A program made the translations under genes and the position numbers. Of a DNA stretch of 64,000 bases, positions 42,914 to 52,394 are shown piece after piece (position 1 is the stretch's first letter; each line of letters opens with the position of its first letter). Below the pieces are notes generated by a model. It was not told the origin of the DNA. It saw only the letters and a program-made list of their open reading frames with translations, and did no database searches. Source of the DNA: Bacteroidota bacterium (GTDB taxonomy: Bacteria; Bacteroidota; Bacteroidia; M30B66); NCBI GenBank assembly GCA_027490225.1, contig JAIXYK010000004.1, positions 1 through 64,000 of the forward strand, read 5' to 3'.

Positions 42914-43420
42914 TTAGGCTTTTATTGGATGCTTTTTTACCATCATTCTGGTAATGGCGAAGGCATAAAATAAGCCTAGCAGCATTAAACCAATAAAAGT
43001 AAAAAGCAGCCATGATGAAGAAAACGGAAATGTTTGAGCTGACTTAATCCAGGCTTCAATATTTTCTGGTGATGTTTGATCCTTTTTTAAATCTTCTACC
43101 CTATTGGCAATGTACCTGGCTTTAAATGCAATATCCAGGAAATTCAAATAGAAATACAGAAACAAAGTGTAAAGCAATGTAAACAAGGTTGCTATGCTGG
43201 CACCTGATTTAAAAATGGGTAGAAAAGATACGCCATTAGAAAAATCCAGTTTTCGGCGTTCTTCCATACCGCGAAACATGCCAATTAACAAAAAAGCAAA
43301 TACTGGAAGTAATGGAAAATTTCCAATTGCAGTATCCACAAGACCTGTCAATAGCAACAATGTTTTCCAAATAACAGAAAGTCCGAAAATGAAAAGGCTG
43401 TATTTAGTTTCTGGCTTCAA
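42914..43420 (-). CDS. DUF4199 family membrane protein
   Basis: This 168-residue protein has about four transmembrane helices (KYSLFIFGLSVIWKTLLLLTG, FPLLPVFAFLLIGMFRGM, GASIATLFTLLYTLFLYFYL, WLLFTFIGLMLLGLFYAFAI). That topology and the RRKLDFSNGV loop match DUF4199. The start is TTG at 43420, one base after the rho stop; no ATG is possible in frame. It is therefore almost certainly expressed from the rho transcript. Function unknown. Confidence 0.82.
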   Translation of the reverse strand: MKPETKYSLFIFGLSVIWKTLLLLTGLVDTAIGNFPLLPVFAFLLIGMFRGMEERRKLDFSNGVSFLPIFKSGASIATLFTLLYTLFLYFYLNFLDIAFKARYIANRVEDLKKDQTSPENIEAWIKSAQTFPFSSSWLLFTFIGLMLLGLFYAFAITRMMVKKHPIKA

Positions 43421-43421
43421 T

Positions 43422-45521
43422 TTACTTATTCATTGAGATTAAGAATTCCTCGTTACTGTGCGTTCCATTCATTTGGTTTCTAATGAATTCCATAGCTTCG
43501 ATGGTATTCATATCGCTTAAGTGGTTTCTCAAAATCCACATTCTTTGCATGGTTTCTTTGTCGACCAATAAATCGTCGCGGCGAGTAGAAGAAGAAACAA
43601 GGTCAATAGCTGGATAGATACGCTTGTTTGCTAATTTTCTATCAAGCTGCAATTCCATGTTACCTGTACCTTTAAACTCTTCGAAAATAACTTCATCCAT
43701 TTTAGAACCTGTATCAATTAGCGCAGTTGCCAAAATGGTTAGAGAACCACCTTTTTCAATTTTACGAGCGGCACCAAAGAATCTTTTTGGTTTGTGTAAT
43801 GCATTGGCATCAACACCACCAGATAATACTTTACCTGAGGCTGGTTGAACAGTATTGTAAGCTCTTGCAAGACGTGTTATAGAATCTAAAAGTATTACTA
43901 CATCATGCCCGCATTCTACCATTCGTTTTGCTTTTTCGAGCACGATATTGGCAATTTTTACGTGACGGTCAGCTGGTTCGTCGAAAGTTGAAGAAATAAC
44001 TTCAGCTTTTACGCTTCGTGCCATGTCTGTAACCTCTTCAGGGCGTTCATCAATTAATAAAATTATCAAGTAAACTTCTGGGTGATTTGCCGCAATTGCG
44101 TTGGCTACTTCTTTTAATAATACTGTTTTACCCGTTTTAGGTTGAGCTACGATTAATCCACGTTGACCTTTACCAATTGGTGTAAACAAGTCCATTACCC
44201 GTGTAGACATGGTAGCTTGTTTGTGGCCAGTTAGTTTTAATTTTTCGTCGGGAAACATTGGAACTAAAAAATCAAAAGGAACGCGGTCTCTCACGTAAGA
44301 AGGTTCGCGTCCATTAATTTTTTCAATCTTTACCAAAGGGAAATATTTTTCTCCTTCTTTTGGAGCGCGTACCAGACCATCAACTGTATCGCCCGTTTTT
44401 AGGCCATATAATTTTACTTGATTTACAGGCACATACACATCATCAGGTGAAGCAAGATAATTATAATCTGATGATCTTAAAAAACCATAACCTTCAGGCA
44501 TTATCTCAAGTACACCTTCATTTTGAACCAATAAGTCGATATTACTAAATGCTTCCTGAGAAGGATTTACAACTGCATTTTCTTGATTTGATGATTGATT
44601 CGGGTTGAAATTGGGATTCTGATTCGGGTTTTGATTTGGATTCTGGTTAGGATTTGGCTGTCTTTGCGGATGCTGTGGACGCGGAGGTTGTTGACGCTGC
44701 TGTTGTTGATTCGGGTTATTCTGCCAATTGTTACGTTGTTGTTGATTCGGATTAACTGGATTATTGGTAGCTTGTGAAGGATTATTTTGCACTTGAGCAG
44801 CTGGGGCTTGAACAACTGGTGTATCGGAAACAGGAGGCTGATAATTAGAAAGATCTCCTTCTCTTTTATCGAAATGTACTCTTTTGGGTTTTTCGTTTGG
44901 AATTACTCTTGGAGTAACATCAGTTTTTTCCGCTGCTGTATTAGTTTCATCTTTAGGAGCATTGGCATCTTTAGGTTGATAAGGACGTTTTACCAATTCT
45001 GGTTCAGCTTTTGGAATCGGCTTTTCAACAATCTCCGGATTTAAAAGAGGATCTGGAAGGGCAGCATATTTAGAAATTGGTTTAGAAACTGGTTTAGAAA
45101 CTTTGGCAGCAAGCGCTGTTCTGTTGCGTTTTGCTAATACTTTTTCTTCAGGTACAACATCTAATTTTTCAGTTGGAACAGTTTTTACAACTGGAACAGG
45201 CTTCTTGGTTTGGGTTGGCTCAACAGGAATAGGTGTTTCAACCATCTTTTCCCTTCCAAGGGCTTTTGAAGCCATTTTTCTAACTTCATCTGATTTCAAA
45301 GTAAGTGGTACGCTATCTACTTTTTTAGGCGCTTCTGGAGCTATGCTAGGAACACTTTCTTTTACTTTAGCTATTTTTTCAGGTTTTATAGCCTGTTCGT
45401 CGAGAATCTTATAGATAAGATCTTGCTTTTTAAGGGATTCAGATTTTGGAATATTTAATTTTTTGGCGATTTCACGTAATTCACCAACAAGTTTGGCATT
45501 TAGCTCAAGAATATCGTACAT
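43422..45521 (-). CDS. rho: Transcription termination factor Rho with N/Q-rich insertion
   Basis: This 699-residue protein starts at ATG 45521 ([20 protein letters not shown], the Rho N-terminal helix domain); a further ATG at 45533 adds four residues. After residue 60 comes a long low-complexity region rich in Pro, Lys, Val and Glu, then about 240-315 an Asn/Gln/Pro-rich stretch ([11 protein letters not shown], repeated NPNQ). The RNA-binding CSD-like domain follows ([14 protein letters not shown], about 330). The RecA-type ATPase has AQPKTGKT near 455-460, LIDERPEEV and the Q/R loops ([15 protein letters not shown]). E. coli Rho has 419 residues. Similar insertions in Bacteroides Rho are reported to drive condensate formation; that it does so here is inferred. 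Confidence 0.97.
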   Translation of the reverse strand: MYDILELNAKLVGELREIAKKLNIPKSESLKKQDLIYKILDEQAIKPEKIAKVKESVPSIAPEAPKKVDSVPLTLKSDEVRKMASKALGREKMVETPIPVEPTQTKKPVPVVKTVPTEKLDVVPEEKVLAKRNRTALAAKVSKPVSKPISKYAALPDPLLNPEIVEKPIPKAEPELVKRPYQPKDANAPKDETNTAAEKTDVTPRVIPNEKPKRVHFDKREGDLSNYQPPVSDTPVVQAPAAQVQNNPSQATNNPVNPNQQQRNNWQNNPNQQQQRQQPPRPQHPQRQPNPNQNPNQNPNQNPNFNPNQSSNQENAVVNPSQEAFSNIDLLVQNEGVLEIMPEGYGFLRSSDYNYLASPDDVYVPVNQVKLYGLKTGDTVDGLVRAPKEGEKYFPLVKIEKINGREPSYVRDRVPFDFLVPMFPDEKLKLTGHKQATMSTRVMDLFTPIGKGQRGLIVAQPKTGKTVLLKEVANAIAANHPEVYLIILLIDERPEEVTDMARSVKAEVISSTFDEPADRHVKIANIVLEKAKRMVECGHDVVILLDSITRLARAYNTVQPASGKVLSGGVDANALHKPKRFFGAARKIEKGGSLTILATALIDTGSKMDEVIFEEFKGTGNMELQLDRKLANKRIYPAIDLVSSSTRRDDLLVDKETMQRMWILRNHLSDMNTIEAMEFIRNQMNGTHSNEEFLISMNK

Positions 45522-45646
45522 GCGAAAATTCAATAATTATTGTAATGAAGATTATTTTGGGGATTTTTTGAGTAGGAGACCATAAAATGTCTTGTAACTC
45601 AAAGGCAATGATTAAGTGATTCGAGGAATCGGGTGCAATAATACAA

Positions 45647-45654
45647 CAAAATTA
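45647..45654 (-). promoter_or_regulatory. -7 element TAATTTTG, candidate rho promoter
   Basis: TAATTTTG on the minus strand, 126 bases upstream of the rho ATG, implying a leader of about 120 nt. A long rho leader fits known rho autoregulation, but this is inference. Confidence 0.4.
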
Positions 45655-45695
45655 ATTGCAAATGCATTTAAGTAAATTTTTCTCCATTTAAAATC

Positions 45696-45703
45696 TAATT
45701 TTG
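45696..45703 (+). promoter_or_regulatory. -7 element TAATTTTG for the DUF4293 gene
   Basis: TAATTTTG 21 bases before the ATG at 45725; overlaps the alternative TTG at 45701 and so argues against it. Confidence 0.55.
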
Positions 45704-45724
45704 CCCTCCCAAAACAATTGGCAA

Positions 45725-46150
45725 ATGATTCAACGGATTCAATCTATTTACTTACTGTTAGCTGCAATTTGCATGCTTTTAATGTTTGCAGCCCCCATAG
45801 AAACTTTACAAGCTGTTCCTACAAGTTTAGAAGTTAAAGGATATAATTTGCAATGGTATATCCAAGCGCTGATTGTTTTCACAGCAGCTATTTTGGTTTT
45901 AACAATATTCCAGTTCAAAAACCGAAACCTTCAAAAACGTTTTTGCTTCGGGGCATTAATTTTAGTAGGAATTACTTTTTTAGCAGCATTTTTTGGAGCA
46001 GCTGCAAGCCCTGCAACTATAAAAGTAATTGCTGTTGTTTACAAATGGGGTTTGAGTTTACCATTGATAAGCATTGTATTTATTTTCCTAGCACTTTCGG
46101 GAATTAGTAAAGACGAGAAATTGATTCGCTCAGCCGATAGATTGAGATAA
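45725..46150 (+). CDS. DUF4293 family membrane protein
   Basis: This 141-residue protein begins MIQRIQSIYLLLAAICMLLMF, the hallmark of DUF4293. It has four transmembrane helices (residues about 8-24, 45-66, 74-96, 102-124). Function unknown; Bacteroidota-specific. It precedes the Wzx-like flippase gene by 14 bp in the same direction. Confidence 0.88.
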   Translation: MIQRIQSIYLLLAAICMLLMFAAPIETLQAVPTSLEVKGYNLQWYIQALIVFTAAILVLTIFQFKNRNLQKRFCFGALILVGITFLAAFFGAAASPATIKVIAVVYKWGLSLPLISIVFIFLALSGISKDEKLIRSADRLR

Positions 46151-46163
46151 TCCAAGAAATTGT

Positions 46164-47603
46164 ATGCAACAAGCCTTTATTAAAAATCTGATTTTACTTT
46201 TAGCGCTTAATCTGTTGATTAAGCCGTTTTGGGTTTTTGGTATTGAACGCGAAGTGCAGGCAGTTGTAGGAACAGCGAATTATGGATTGTATTTCGCCTT
46301 GTTCAACTTTTCATTTCTTTTGAATATTCTTTTAGATTTTGGGATTACCAATTTTAACAATAAAAATATAGCTCAAAATAATCATTTAATAAACAAGCAC
46401 TTTTCTAGCATTCTTGTTCTAAAGCTCTTGCTGGGCTTGTTGTTTATGATTTTTACCATCAGCATAGGTTTCATCCTTGGTTATTCATCTTGGCAGTTGA
46501 AATTGCTTTTTATGATGGGCATCAATCAGTTTCTCGCTTTCATGATTATGTATTTGAGGTCTAACCTTGCAGGCTTGCATTTATTTAAAACAGATAGCAT
46601 TATTTCTGTGCTCGACAGAACATTAATGATTTTATTTTGCAGTATTCTTTTATGGGGCGGATTAATAAAAGAGCCTTTAAAAATTGAATGGTTTGTTTAC
46701 ACCCAAACGTTTTCTTACTTAGTTACTGTAGTTATAACTCTAGGTATTGTTATAAAGAAAGCGAAGTTTAAAAAACTAAAATGGAACTGGCCCTTTTTTG
46801 TGTTGATTTTAAAAAAGAGTTTTCCTTTTGCCATTTTAGTGTTGCTGATGACATTTTATAACCGTGTTGATGCTGTAATGTTAGAAAGAATGTTGCCCAA
46901 CGGTGCAACTGAAAGTGGAATATATGCTTCTGCGTACAGGGTGCTCGATTCGGCTAATATGATTTCGTTTTTATTTTCTGGCTTATTATTGCCCATGTTT
47001 GCGAGAATGTTGCGCTATAAAGAATCTGTTGAGCAATTGGTAAAATTAGCTTTTACCATACTCATTACACCTGCAATTATTGTTGTAGTAGGTTGTTTAT
47101 TTTACAGTTTTGATATTATGGGAATGCTATACAAAGTGCATGTAGAAGAATCTGCCCAAGTATTTTCAATTTTGATGGGTTGTTTTGTTGCCGCATCACT
47201 ATCATATATTTTCGGTACTTTACTAACAGCTAATGGAAATTTGATGCAACTTAATATTATGGCAGCTTCGGGCATGGGCTTAAACCTGCTTTTAAATTTA
47301 ATATTAATACCACAATTTCATGCTGTTGGAGCAGCTGTATCGAGTGTAGTAACACAATTTATTGCATCTTTTTTACAAATTTATATCGCGCAACGCATTT
47401 TTAAATTTAAGGTGAATACAAGATTAATTACTCAACTCATTGTATTTATTCCATCAACATTTTTATTTGCGTACATTACTCATAACGTAATTCATAATTG
47501 GTTGGCTGGATTAATAATATTTGCTATTTCTAGCGCCGGATTTGCTTTTGCTATAGGGCTATTGCATATAAAATCGATGGTTCGCATTTTCAAATACGGA
47601 TAA
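46164..47603 (+). CDS. Oligosaccharide flippase (Wzx-like, MATE/MOP superfamily)
   Basis: This 479-residue protein has 12-14 hydrophobic helices in the MOP pattern. Recognisable parts are NYGLYFALFNFSFLLNILLDFGITNF, the FYNRVDAVMLERM segment in the central loop, and LLLNLILIPQFHAVGAAVSSVVTQF. It would flip undecaprenyl-linked glycan across the inner membrane. It forms a block with a Wzz-like and a Wzy-like gene, but no glycosyltransferase is present in the window. Confidence 0.9.
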   Translation: MQQAFIKNLILLLALNLLIKPFWVFGIEREVQAVVGTANYGLYFALFNFSFLLNILLDFGITNFNNKNIAQNNHLINKHFSSILVLKLLLGLLFMIFTISIGFILGYSSWQLKLLFMMGINQFLAFMIMYLRSNLAGLHLFKTDSIISVLDRTLMILFCSILLWGGLIKEPLKIEWFVYTQTFSYLVTVVITLGIVIKKAKFKKLKWNWPFFVLILKKSFPFAILVLLMTFYNRVDAVMLERMLPNGATESGIYASAYRVLDSANMISFLFSGLLLPMFARMLRYKESVEQLVKLAFTILITPAIIVVVGCLFYSFDIMGMLYKVHVEESAQVFSILMGCFVAASLSYIFGTLLTANGNLMQLNIMAASGMGLNLLLNLILIPQFHAVGAAVSSVVTQFIASFLQIYIAQRIFKFKVNTRLITQLIVFIPSTFLFAYITHNVIHNWLAGLIIFAISSAGFAFAIGLLHIKSMVRIFKYG

Positions 47604-47627
47604 TGCCATTTTTATGGCTGTAATTTG

Positions 47628-47635
47628 TACATTTG
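47628..47635 (+). promoter_or_regulatory. -7 element TACATTTG for the wzz-like gene
   Basis: TACATTTG 33 bases before the ATG at 47669. It overlaps the first possible start at 47633 and so excludes it. Confidence 0.6.
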
Positions 47636-47668
47636 CCGCCGAAATTAATAAAGCCTAAACCTACTTTT

Positions 47669-48706
47669 ATGACGGAAAAAGCCTCTAGTGGCAGTCTGTT
47701 CGATTCTACTAATTTAGTATTGTTTCTTTGGAAAAAAAGAAAACCAATTTTCATAGCTACGCTAATTGCATTGGTTGCATCAGTAATATTCTCATCAGAA
47801 TTGTTTATCAAGCCGAGATTTAAATCATCAGTTATCATGTTTCCAACTACCAACAGTTCGATTTCAAAATCGCTGTTGAGTGAAAATAGTTTCGAGAAAG
47901 AAAATATTTTACAATTCGGAGAAGAAGAGCAAGTGGAACAAATGCTACAGATTTTAAATTCAGATGAAATCAAAGAAAGGATTATTGCGAATTATGATTT
48001 GATGAAGCATTACAACATTGATCCAAATGGCAGATATCCAATGACAGAGTTGAGTAAAATGTTTGATGAAAATATCTCATTTAATCGCACAGAATATTTA
48101 TCTGTTAGAGTGGACGTAATGGATGAAGACCCTAAATTGGCTGCAGATATTGCCAATGAGATTTCTGCATTGCTTGATACTGTAAAAACAAGAATGCAAC
48201 ACGAAAGAGCAAAAAAAGCCCTTTACATCGTAGAAAAAGAATACAAGGATTTTGAAAGATATTTAGCAGCAAGAGAAGATACTTTAACTAAACTAAGACT
48301 TCTTGGAGTATTAAACTATGAAGCTCAGGTTGAGCGCCTTACAGAAACATTGGGTAAAGCACAAATTGCAAATAATCAAAATACTGTAAACGCAATTAAA
48401 GATCAAATGGCAGTGCTTGCGAAATATGGAGGCTTATATACTTCAATAACAGAAGATATGGAACATGATAGAGAGGCATTGAGTAGATTGAAAACAAAAT
48501 ACGAAGAAGCTAAAGTTGATGCTACTGAGAGATTACCTAATAAATTTGTGGTAAATGTGGCAAAAGCAGCAGAAAAAAAATCATATCCTGTTCGTTGGTT
48601 AATTGTTTTGGTTTCAACATTGTCTGTGTTTTTACTTTCAATAGTTGTAATGTTGATTTTAGAAAATGTAAGACGTGTAGGAGTTATTTCCAGTGAACGC
48701 GCTTAA
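47669..48706 (+). CDS. Wzz-like chain-length determinant protein
   Basis: This 345-residue protein from ATG 47669 has an N-terminal transmembrane helix (KPIFIATLIALVASVIFSS), a periplasmic domain with long coiled coils (about 150-290; rich in K, E, A, L), then a Pro-containing segment KKSYPVRWLIVLVSTLSVFLLSIVVMLIL. This is the two-TM Wzz/PCP architecture, with the Pro motif just before TM2. No tyrosine-kinase domain follows. It sets the length of polymer made by the overlapping downstream Wzy-like protein. Confidence 0.9.
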   Translation: MTEKASSGSLFDSTNLVLFLWKKRKPIFIATLIALVASVIFSSELFIKPRFKSSVIMFPTTNSSISKSLLSENSFEKENILQFGEEEQVEQMLQILNSDEIKERIIANYDLMKHYNIDPNGRYPMTELSKMFDENISFNRTEYLSVRVDVMDEDPKLAADIANEISALLDTVKTRMQHERAKKALYIVEKEYKDFERYLAAREDTLTKLRLLGVLNYEAQVERLTETLGKAQIANNQNTVNAIKDQMAVLAKYGGLYTSITEDMEHDREALSRLKTKYEEAKVDATERLPNKFVVNVAKAAEKKSYPVRWLIVLVSTLSVFLLSIVVMLILENVRRVGVISSERA

Positions 48707-50165
48707 GTTTTTGACGGATAAAAACAATTGGTCCGTAAGATGGTTTTACGGGCTTATCGCTGCTTTTATAGCAGTTAATTCCTATTTATTAACCCAGGAA
48801 TTTTATTTACTGCCTTTGTTGCCTTTGGTGGTATTGATTCTTTTTTCTGCGCTCGTTTCGTTAGATAAGCTTGTTTATTTTATTCTATTCTTTGTGCCGT
48901 TGTCTTTGACAGTGGAGTTTAACGAGTTTGCGGCACTTACTTTACCAACTGAGCCATTGTTATTTGGAGTGATGTTGGTATTTTTCTTCAAACTGATATT
49001 TGAAGGAGGATTCGACAAGAAAATAACAACGCATCCTGTGACTATATTTATAATTTGTCATTTAGTTTGGATGTGTATTACCTCGCTTACGAGCTCAATG
49101 CCTTTGGTTTCAATAAAATTTACAATTGCAAGACTTTGGTTTGTGGTTAGCTTTTATTTTGTTGCTAGTCAGATATTTAAAAAACAAAAAAACATTAGGT
49201 TTTGGATCTGGTTGTTTACCATTCCTTTAAGCATTGTAATTATTTACTCTGTAATTCAATTCTTTAACTTTAACATTGATAAAAATGCGCTTTACTGGGT
49301 AATGCAGCCATTTTTTAAAGACCATACAATTTATGGGGCAGTTATCGCAATGATGCTTCCTGTAATGTTTGTGTTTAGCTTTGATAAATCTTACCCTCCT
49401 TCTTATCGTTTATACTCTTTTGGGTTCTTTCTTGTTATTTTAATCGGAATAGTTGTTTCATACACACGAGCTGCTTGGTTAAGCGTTGCAGCCGCCTATT
49501 GTATTTATTTGATATATCTTTTTAAAGTTGATTGGAAACTAATAGTTGCTGGATTTTTTATAGTTGTAGCGACTTTGTTTTATTTTAAAGATGATATTTT
49601 ACTGAAAATTGAAAGGAACAAACAAAGTTCTTCAAAGGATTTAGGCGAGCATTTGCAATCGGTTTCTAACATTAAAAATGATGCATCTAACTTAGAAAGG
49701 ATAAACAGGTGGAGTTCTGCTTTAAGAATGTTTGAGAAAAAACCATTTCTTGGCTTTGGGCCAGGAACTTACAGGTTTAAATATGCCCCGTATCAGCGTT
49801 CTTATGAATTAACTTATGTAAGCACCAATGCAGGTAAACTGGGGAATGCACATAGCGAATATTTAGGTCCATTAGCTGAACAGGGAGTTCTAGGAACTTT
49901 ATTTATGTTAGGAATTATCATAAGCACTATAGTTACTGCTACCAGGTTATATTACTATTCAAAAAGTACAGAAGTTAAGTATTTATCTATTGGAATTTTG
50001 ATTGGCCTATTTACTTACTTCTTGCATGGTTTTTTAAACAATTTCCTAGATCAGGATAAGGCTTCTGCCCCATTCTGGTCTATGATTGCAATCATTGTTG
50101 CGCTAGATGTTTACCATAACAGTAATGAAAAACAGGAAGAACTAGAAGAACCTGCAAGTCAGTAA
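48693..50165 (+). CDS. O-antigen ligase/polymerase-like protein (Wzy_C)
   Basis: This 490-residue protein has about 11 transmembrane helices and a large periplasmic loop. The loop holds NIKNDASNLERINRWSSALRMFEKKPFLGFGPGTYRF and NAHSEYLGPLAEQGVLG, the typical Wzy_C/WaaL motif order including the R..W and H.....L elements. It joins repeat units or ligates polymer to lipid A. The start is GTG at 48693, 14 bp inside the end of the Wzz-like gene, which suggests coupled translation. Its 3' end overlaps the convergent SpoIIE phosphatase gene by 24 bp. Confidence 0.87.
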   Translation: MNALKFLTDKNNWSVRWFYGLIAAFIAVNSYLLTQEFYLLPLLPLVVLILFSALVSLDKLVYFILFFVPLSLTVEFNEFAALTLPTEPLLFGVMLVFFFKLIFEGGFDKKITTHPVTIFIICHLVWMCITSLTSSMPLVSIKFTIARLWFVVSFYFVASQIFKKQKNIRFWIWLFTIPLSIVIIYSVIQFFNFNIDKNALYWVMQPFFKDHTIYGAVIAMMLPVMFVFSFDKSYPPSYRLYSFGFFLVILIGIVVSYTRAAWLSVAAAYCIYLIYLFKVDWKLIVAGFFIVVATLFYFKDDILLKIERNKQSSSKDLGEHLQSVSNIKNDASNLERINRWSSALRMFEKKPFLGFGPGTYRFKYAPYQRSYELTYVSTNAGKLGNAHSEYLGPLAEQGVLGTLFMLGIIISTIVTATRLYYYSKSTEVKYLSIGILIGLFTYFLHGFLNNFLDQDKASAPFWSMIAIIVALDVYHNSNEKQEELEEPASQ

Positions 50166-51359
50166 GGCAATATCATCGATGTATGGTTGATTGCCTTTGT
50201 ATGTTATTAAGTAATCGAGTAAAATTCTATTAAATTCTTCAGAATTGCAGGCCTTGTTTTGATGCATGATTAACTCGAGCTGCTCAATTCCAAAATCTTT
50301 ACCTCCTTCATTTTCTTGTTCTACTAAACCATCGGTATAACAAAGCAAGCGCGAGTTTTTTGCTACTTCTACTTCGCCTTCTTCTAAGCGAAATAATTTC
50401 TCTAGCATTCCAAGTCCCGTTGTTCCTTCTTTTAAGAGTATCGAATCATTTTGAGAAGTTAAAATTGGAGGATTGTGCCCAGCATTTACATAATTTAATT
50501 TCCTACTTATTTTATTGTATCGGGCGATGAACATGGTAATAAATTTTTCGCCTTTTGCACTTTCTGCTACCCTACTATTAAGGTCATGTATGATCTTTTT
50601 GAGGTCGGTTGTAATTCCCACCAAAGCATGCAGATAAGCCTGAAAATTTGCCATTAATAATGCTGCCGCAACACCTTTTCCTGAAACATCGGCCACACAA
50701 AAAATTACTTCATCTTCATTTACACTGATAAAATCGTAGTAATCGCCACCGATGTGTCGCTGTGGTTGATAGAATGCAGCAAAATCGAAGTACTCATCAT
50801 TTGGTAAACTTGAAGGAATTAGCATGTTTTGAACCTCTTTTGCCATTTCCATTTCTCGTTTGTACATTTCTTGTTGCACATTGTCTTTGAACAGGCGCTT
50901 GTTTTCGATGGCAACAGAGATAATATTGCTAATTGTTTCAACAAATTCTAAATCGTGTATCCGGGCGTTTTCAAGCGACAACTCATCTAAATCGCCTATT
51001 AATAAAACAGAAAGAGGTCTTTTCTTATGATAAACTGGAATTGCAACATTGAAGTTTCTAAGATTTAGGGGAGAACTTTCATTAATAAATGTAAGTTCAT
51101 TAAATTCTACTAAGTCAATCTCAGGTTTAATTACTCTTGTTTCATTTGCGGCGCAATATATCACTTGCCAGCGCCAAATCTCGTCGTAACAGCAATAAGC
51201 AAATTTTGTATAACCAAGTTGTTGACTCAGAATATATTCGAAAATGCTGAATAAATCGGCTGCAGGAAAATTATTGTTGATGGCACGGGTAACCTGAAGC
51301 AAAGAATACAGTTGCTTCTTGTAATGCTGGTCTTTAGAAAATTTTACTGCCTCAATCAA
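50142..51359 (-). CDS. GAF-SpoIIE family protein phosphatase
   Basis: This 405-residue protein has a GAF-like sensor (about 30-165; FAYCCYDEIWRWQ, VAIPVYHKKRPLSVLLIG). A PP2C-type SpoIIE/RsbU phosphatase domain follows, with metal-binding motifs GGDYYD, CVADVSGKG and LLCYTDGLVE. Such proteins switch anti-sigma-factor antagonists. The gene follows lpxD in the same frame after its stop, with no ATG possible before the conserved helix; TTG at 51359 is the most likely start. No STAS or HPK partner is adjacent. Confidence 0.92.
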   Translation of the reverse strand: MIEAVKFSKDQHYKKQLYSLLQVTRAINNNFPAADLFSIFEYILSQQLGYTKFAYCCYDEIWRWQVIYCAANETRVIKPEIDLVEFNELTFINESSPLNLRNFNVAIPVYHKKRPLSVLLIGDLDELSLENARIHDLEFVETISNIISVAIENKRLFKDNVQQEMYKREMEMAKEVQNMLIPSSLPNDEYFDFAAFYQPQRHIGGDYYDFISVNEDEVIFCVADVSGKGVAAALLMANFQAYLHALVGITTDLKKIIHDLNSRVAESAKGEKFITMFIARYNKISRKLNYVNAGHNPPILTSQNDSILLKEGTTGLGMLEKLFRLEEGEVEVAKNSRLLCYTDGLVEQENEGGKDFGIEQLELIMHQNKACNSEEFNRILLDYLITYKGNQPYIDDIALLTCRFF

Positions 51360-51380
51360 TTTGATATTTTTACAATTTCG

Positions 51381-52331
51381 TTATTTTTCGTTTTCTGTTG
51401 TAATTTTCTTCTGCAAAATTAAATCAGGTAAATATTTTAAAGCTGCTAATTCCTTCATTTTTTGTCGTGCATCTTGTGTGGGACTTCCAAAATACGTTTT
51501 ATTTCCTTCTAAGGATTTTGGAACTCCACTTTGCGCTAAAACTATTGCACCTTCGCCAATGGTAAGGTCTTTAGAAACACCAACTTGCCCCCAAAGAATA
51601 ACGTTATTTTCGATGCTAGCAACACCTGCCACACCAACTTGCGCGGCGAAAAGACAATTTTCTCCCACAACTGTATCGTGTCCGATGTGTATTTGATTGT
51701 CGAATTTGGTTCCGTTTCCAATAACAGTATCGCCGGAAACGCCTTTGTCGATGGTGCAACTCGCGCCAATTTCAACGTCATTTCCAATAACTACACGGCC
51801 GCAGCTTTTCATTTTATCGTAGCCTTCGGGTCGGCGCTTAAAGTAAAATGCATCTGCACCAATTACAGAATTGGCGTGAATTACAACCCGATCGCCTAAA
51901 ACACAGTGGTCGTAAATGGTAACGTTTGGATGAATGATGCAATCTTCGCCAATGGTAACATTGTTTCCCACAAAAGCTCCGGGTTGAATAATGGTTCCTT
52001 TTCCAATTTTAGCAGAGGTATTTACCAATTGTTCTGCGGGTTGAAAGGGTCTAAAAAAGTCTACTAAAAAATTATAATCACGAAATGGGTCATCGCTGAT
52101 GATGAGTCCTTTGCCTTCAGGGCAAGGAACGTCTTTATTGATTAAAATAGTTGTTGCGGCAGAATTCAAGCATTTGTCGTAATATTTTGGATGGTCTACA
52201 AATGACAAATCGCCATTTTCGACCTTATGAATCTCGTTAATTCCACTCACTAAATGATTAGGATTGCCTTTGAATTCGGCGTTAATTAACTGACTTAGTT
52301 CTTTTAAGGAAATTGGAGGGTTTAACTTCAT
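51381..52331 (-). CDS. LpxD-like UDP-3-O-acylglucosamine N-acyltransferase
   Basis: This 316-residue protein has the LpxD N-terminal domain (ISLKELSQLINAEFKGNPN, IHKVENGDLSFVDHPKYYD). A left-handed beta-helix of hexapeptide repeats follows (TIIQPGAFVGNNVTIGEDCIIHPNVTIYDH) with the catalytic histidine in the DNQIHIGHDTVVGENC segment. LpxD adds the N-linked acyl chain in lipid A synthesis. No lpxC, fabZ or lpxA is adjacent, and many Bacteroidota carry two lpxD-type genes, so this may be the non-canonical paralogue. Confidence 0.88.
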   Translation of the reverse strand: MKLNPPISLKELSQLINAEFKGNPNHLVSGINEIHKVENGDLSFVDHPKYYDKCLNSAATTILINKDVPCPEGKGLIISDDPFRDYNFLVDFFRPFQPAEQLVNTSAKIGKGTIIQPGAFVGNNVTIGEDCIIHPNVTIYDHCVLGDRVVIHANSVIGADAFYFKRRPEGYDKMKSCGRVVIGNDVEIGASCTIDKGVSGDTVIGNGTKFDNQIHIGHDTVVGENCLFAAQVGVAGVASIENNVILWGQVGVSKDLTIGEGAIVLAQSGVPKSLEGNKTYFGSPTQDARQKMKELAALKYLPDLILQKKITTENEK

Positions 52332-52394
52332 GCTATAACTGAGAATGGCGAAAGGTAATAAAATACATTTGATGCGCTAAATGCTATTTTTATG

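Noticed and set aside
44360-45414. Plus-strand frames opposite rho
   Set aside because: They mirror the low-complexity N/Q/P-rich insertion; their composition is an artefact of that sequence.
47590-47973. Minus-strand frame of 127 codons over the wzz-like start
   Set aside because: It is antisense to the Wzz transmembrane and periplasmic coding sequence with no motif of its own.
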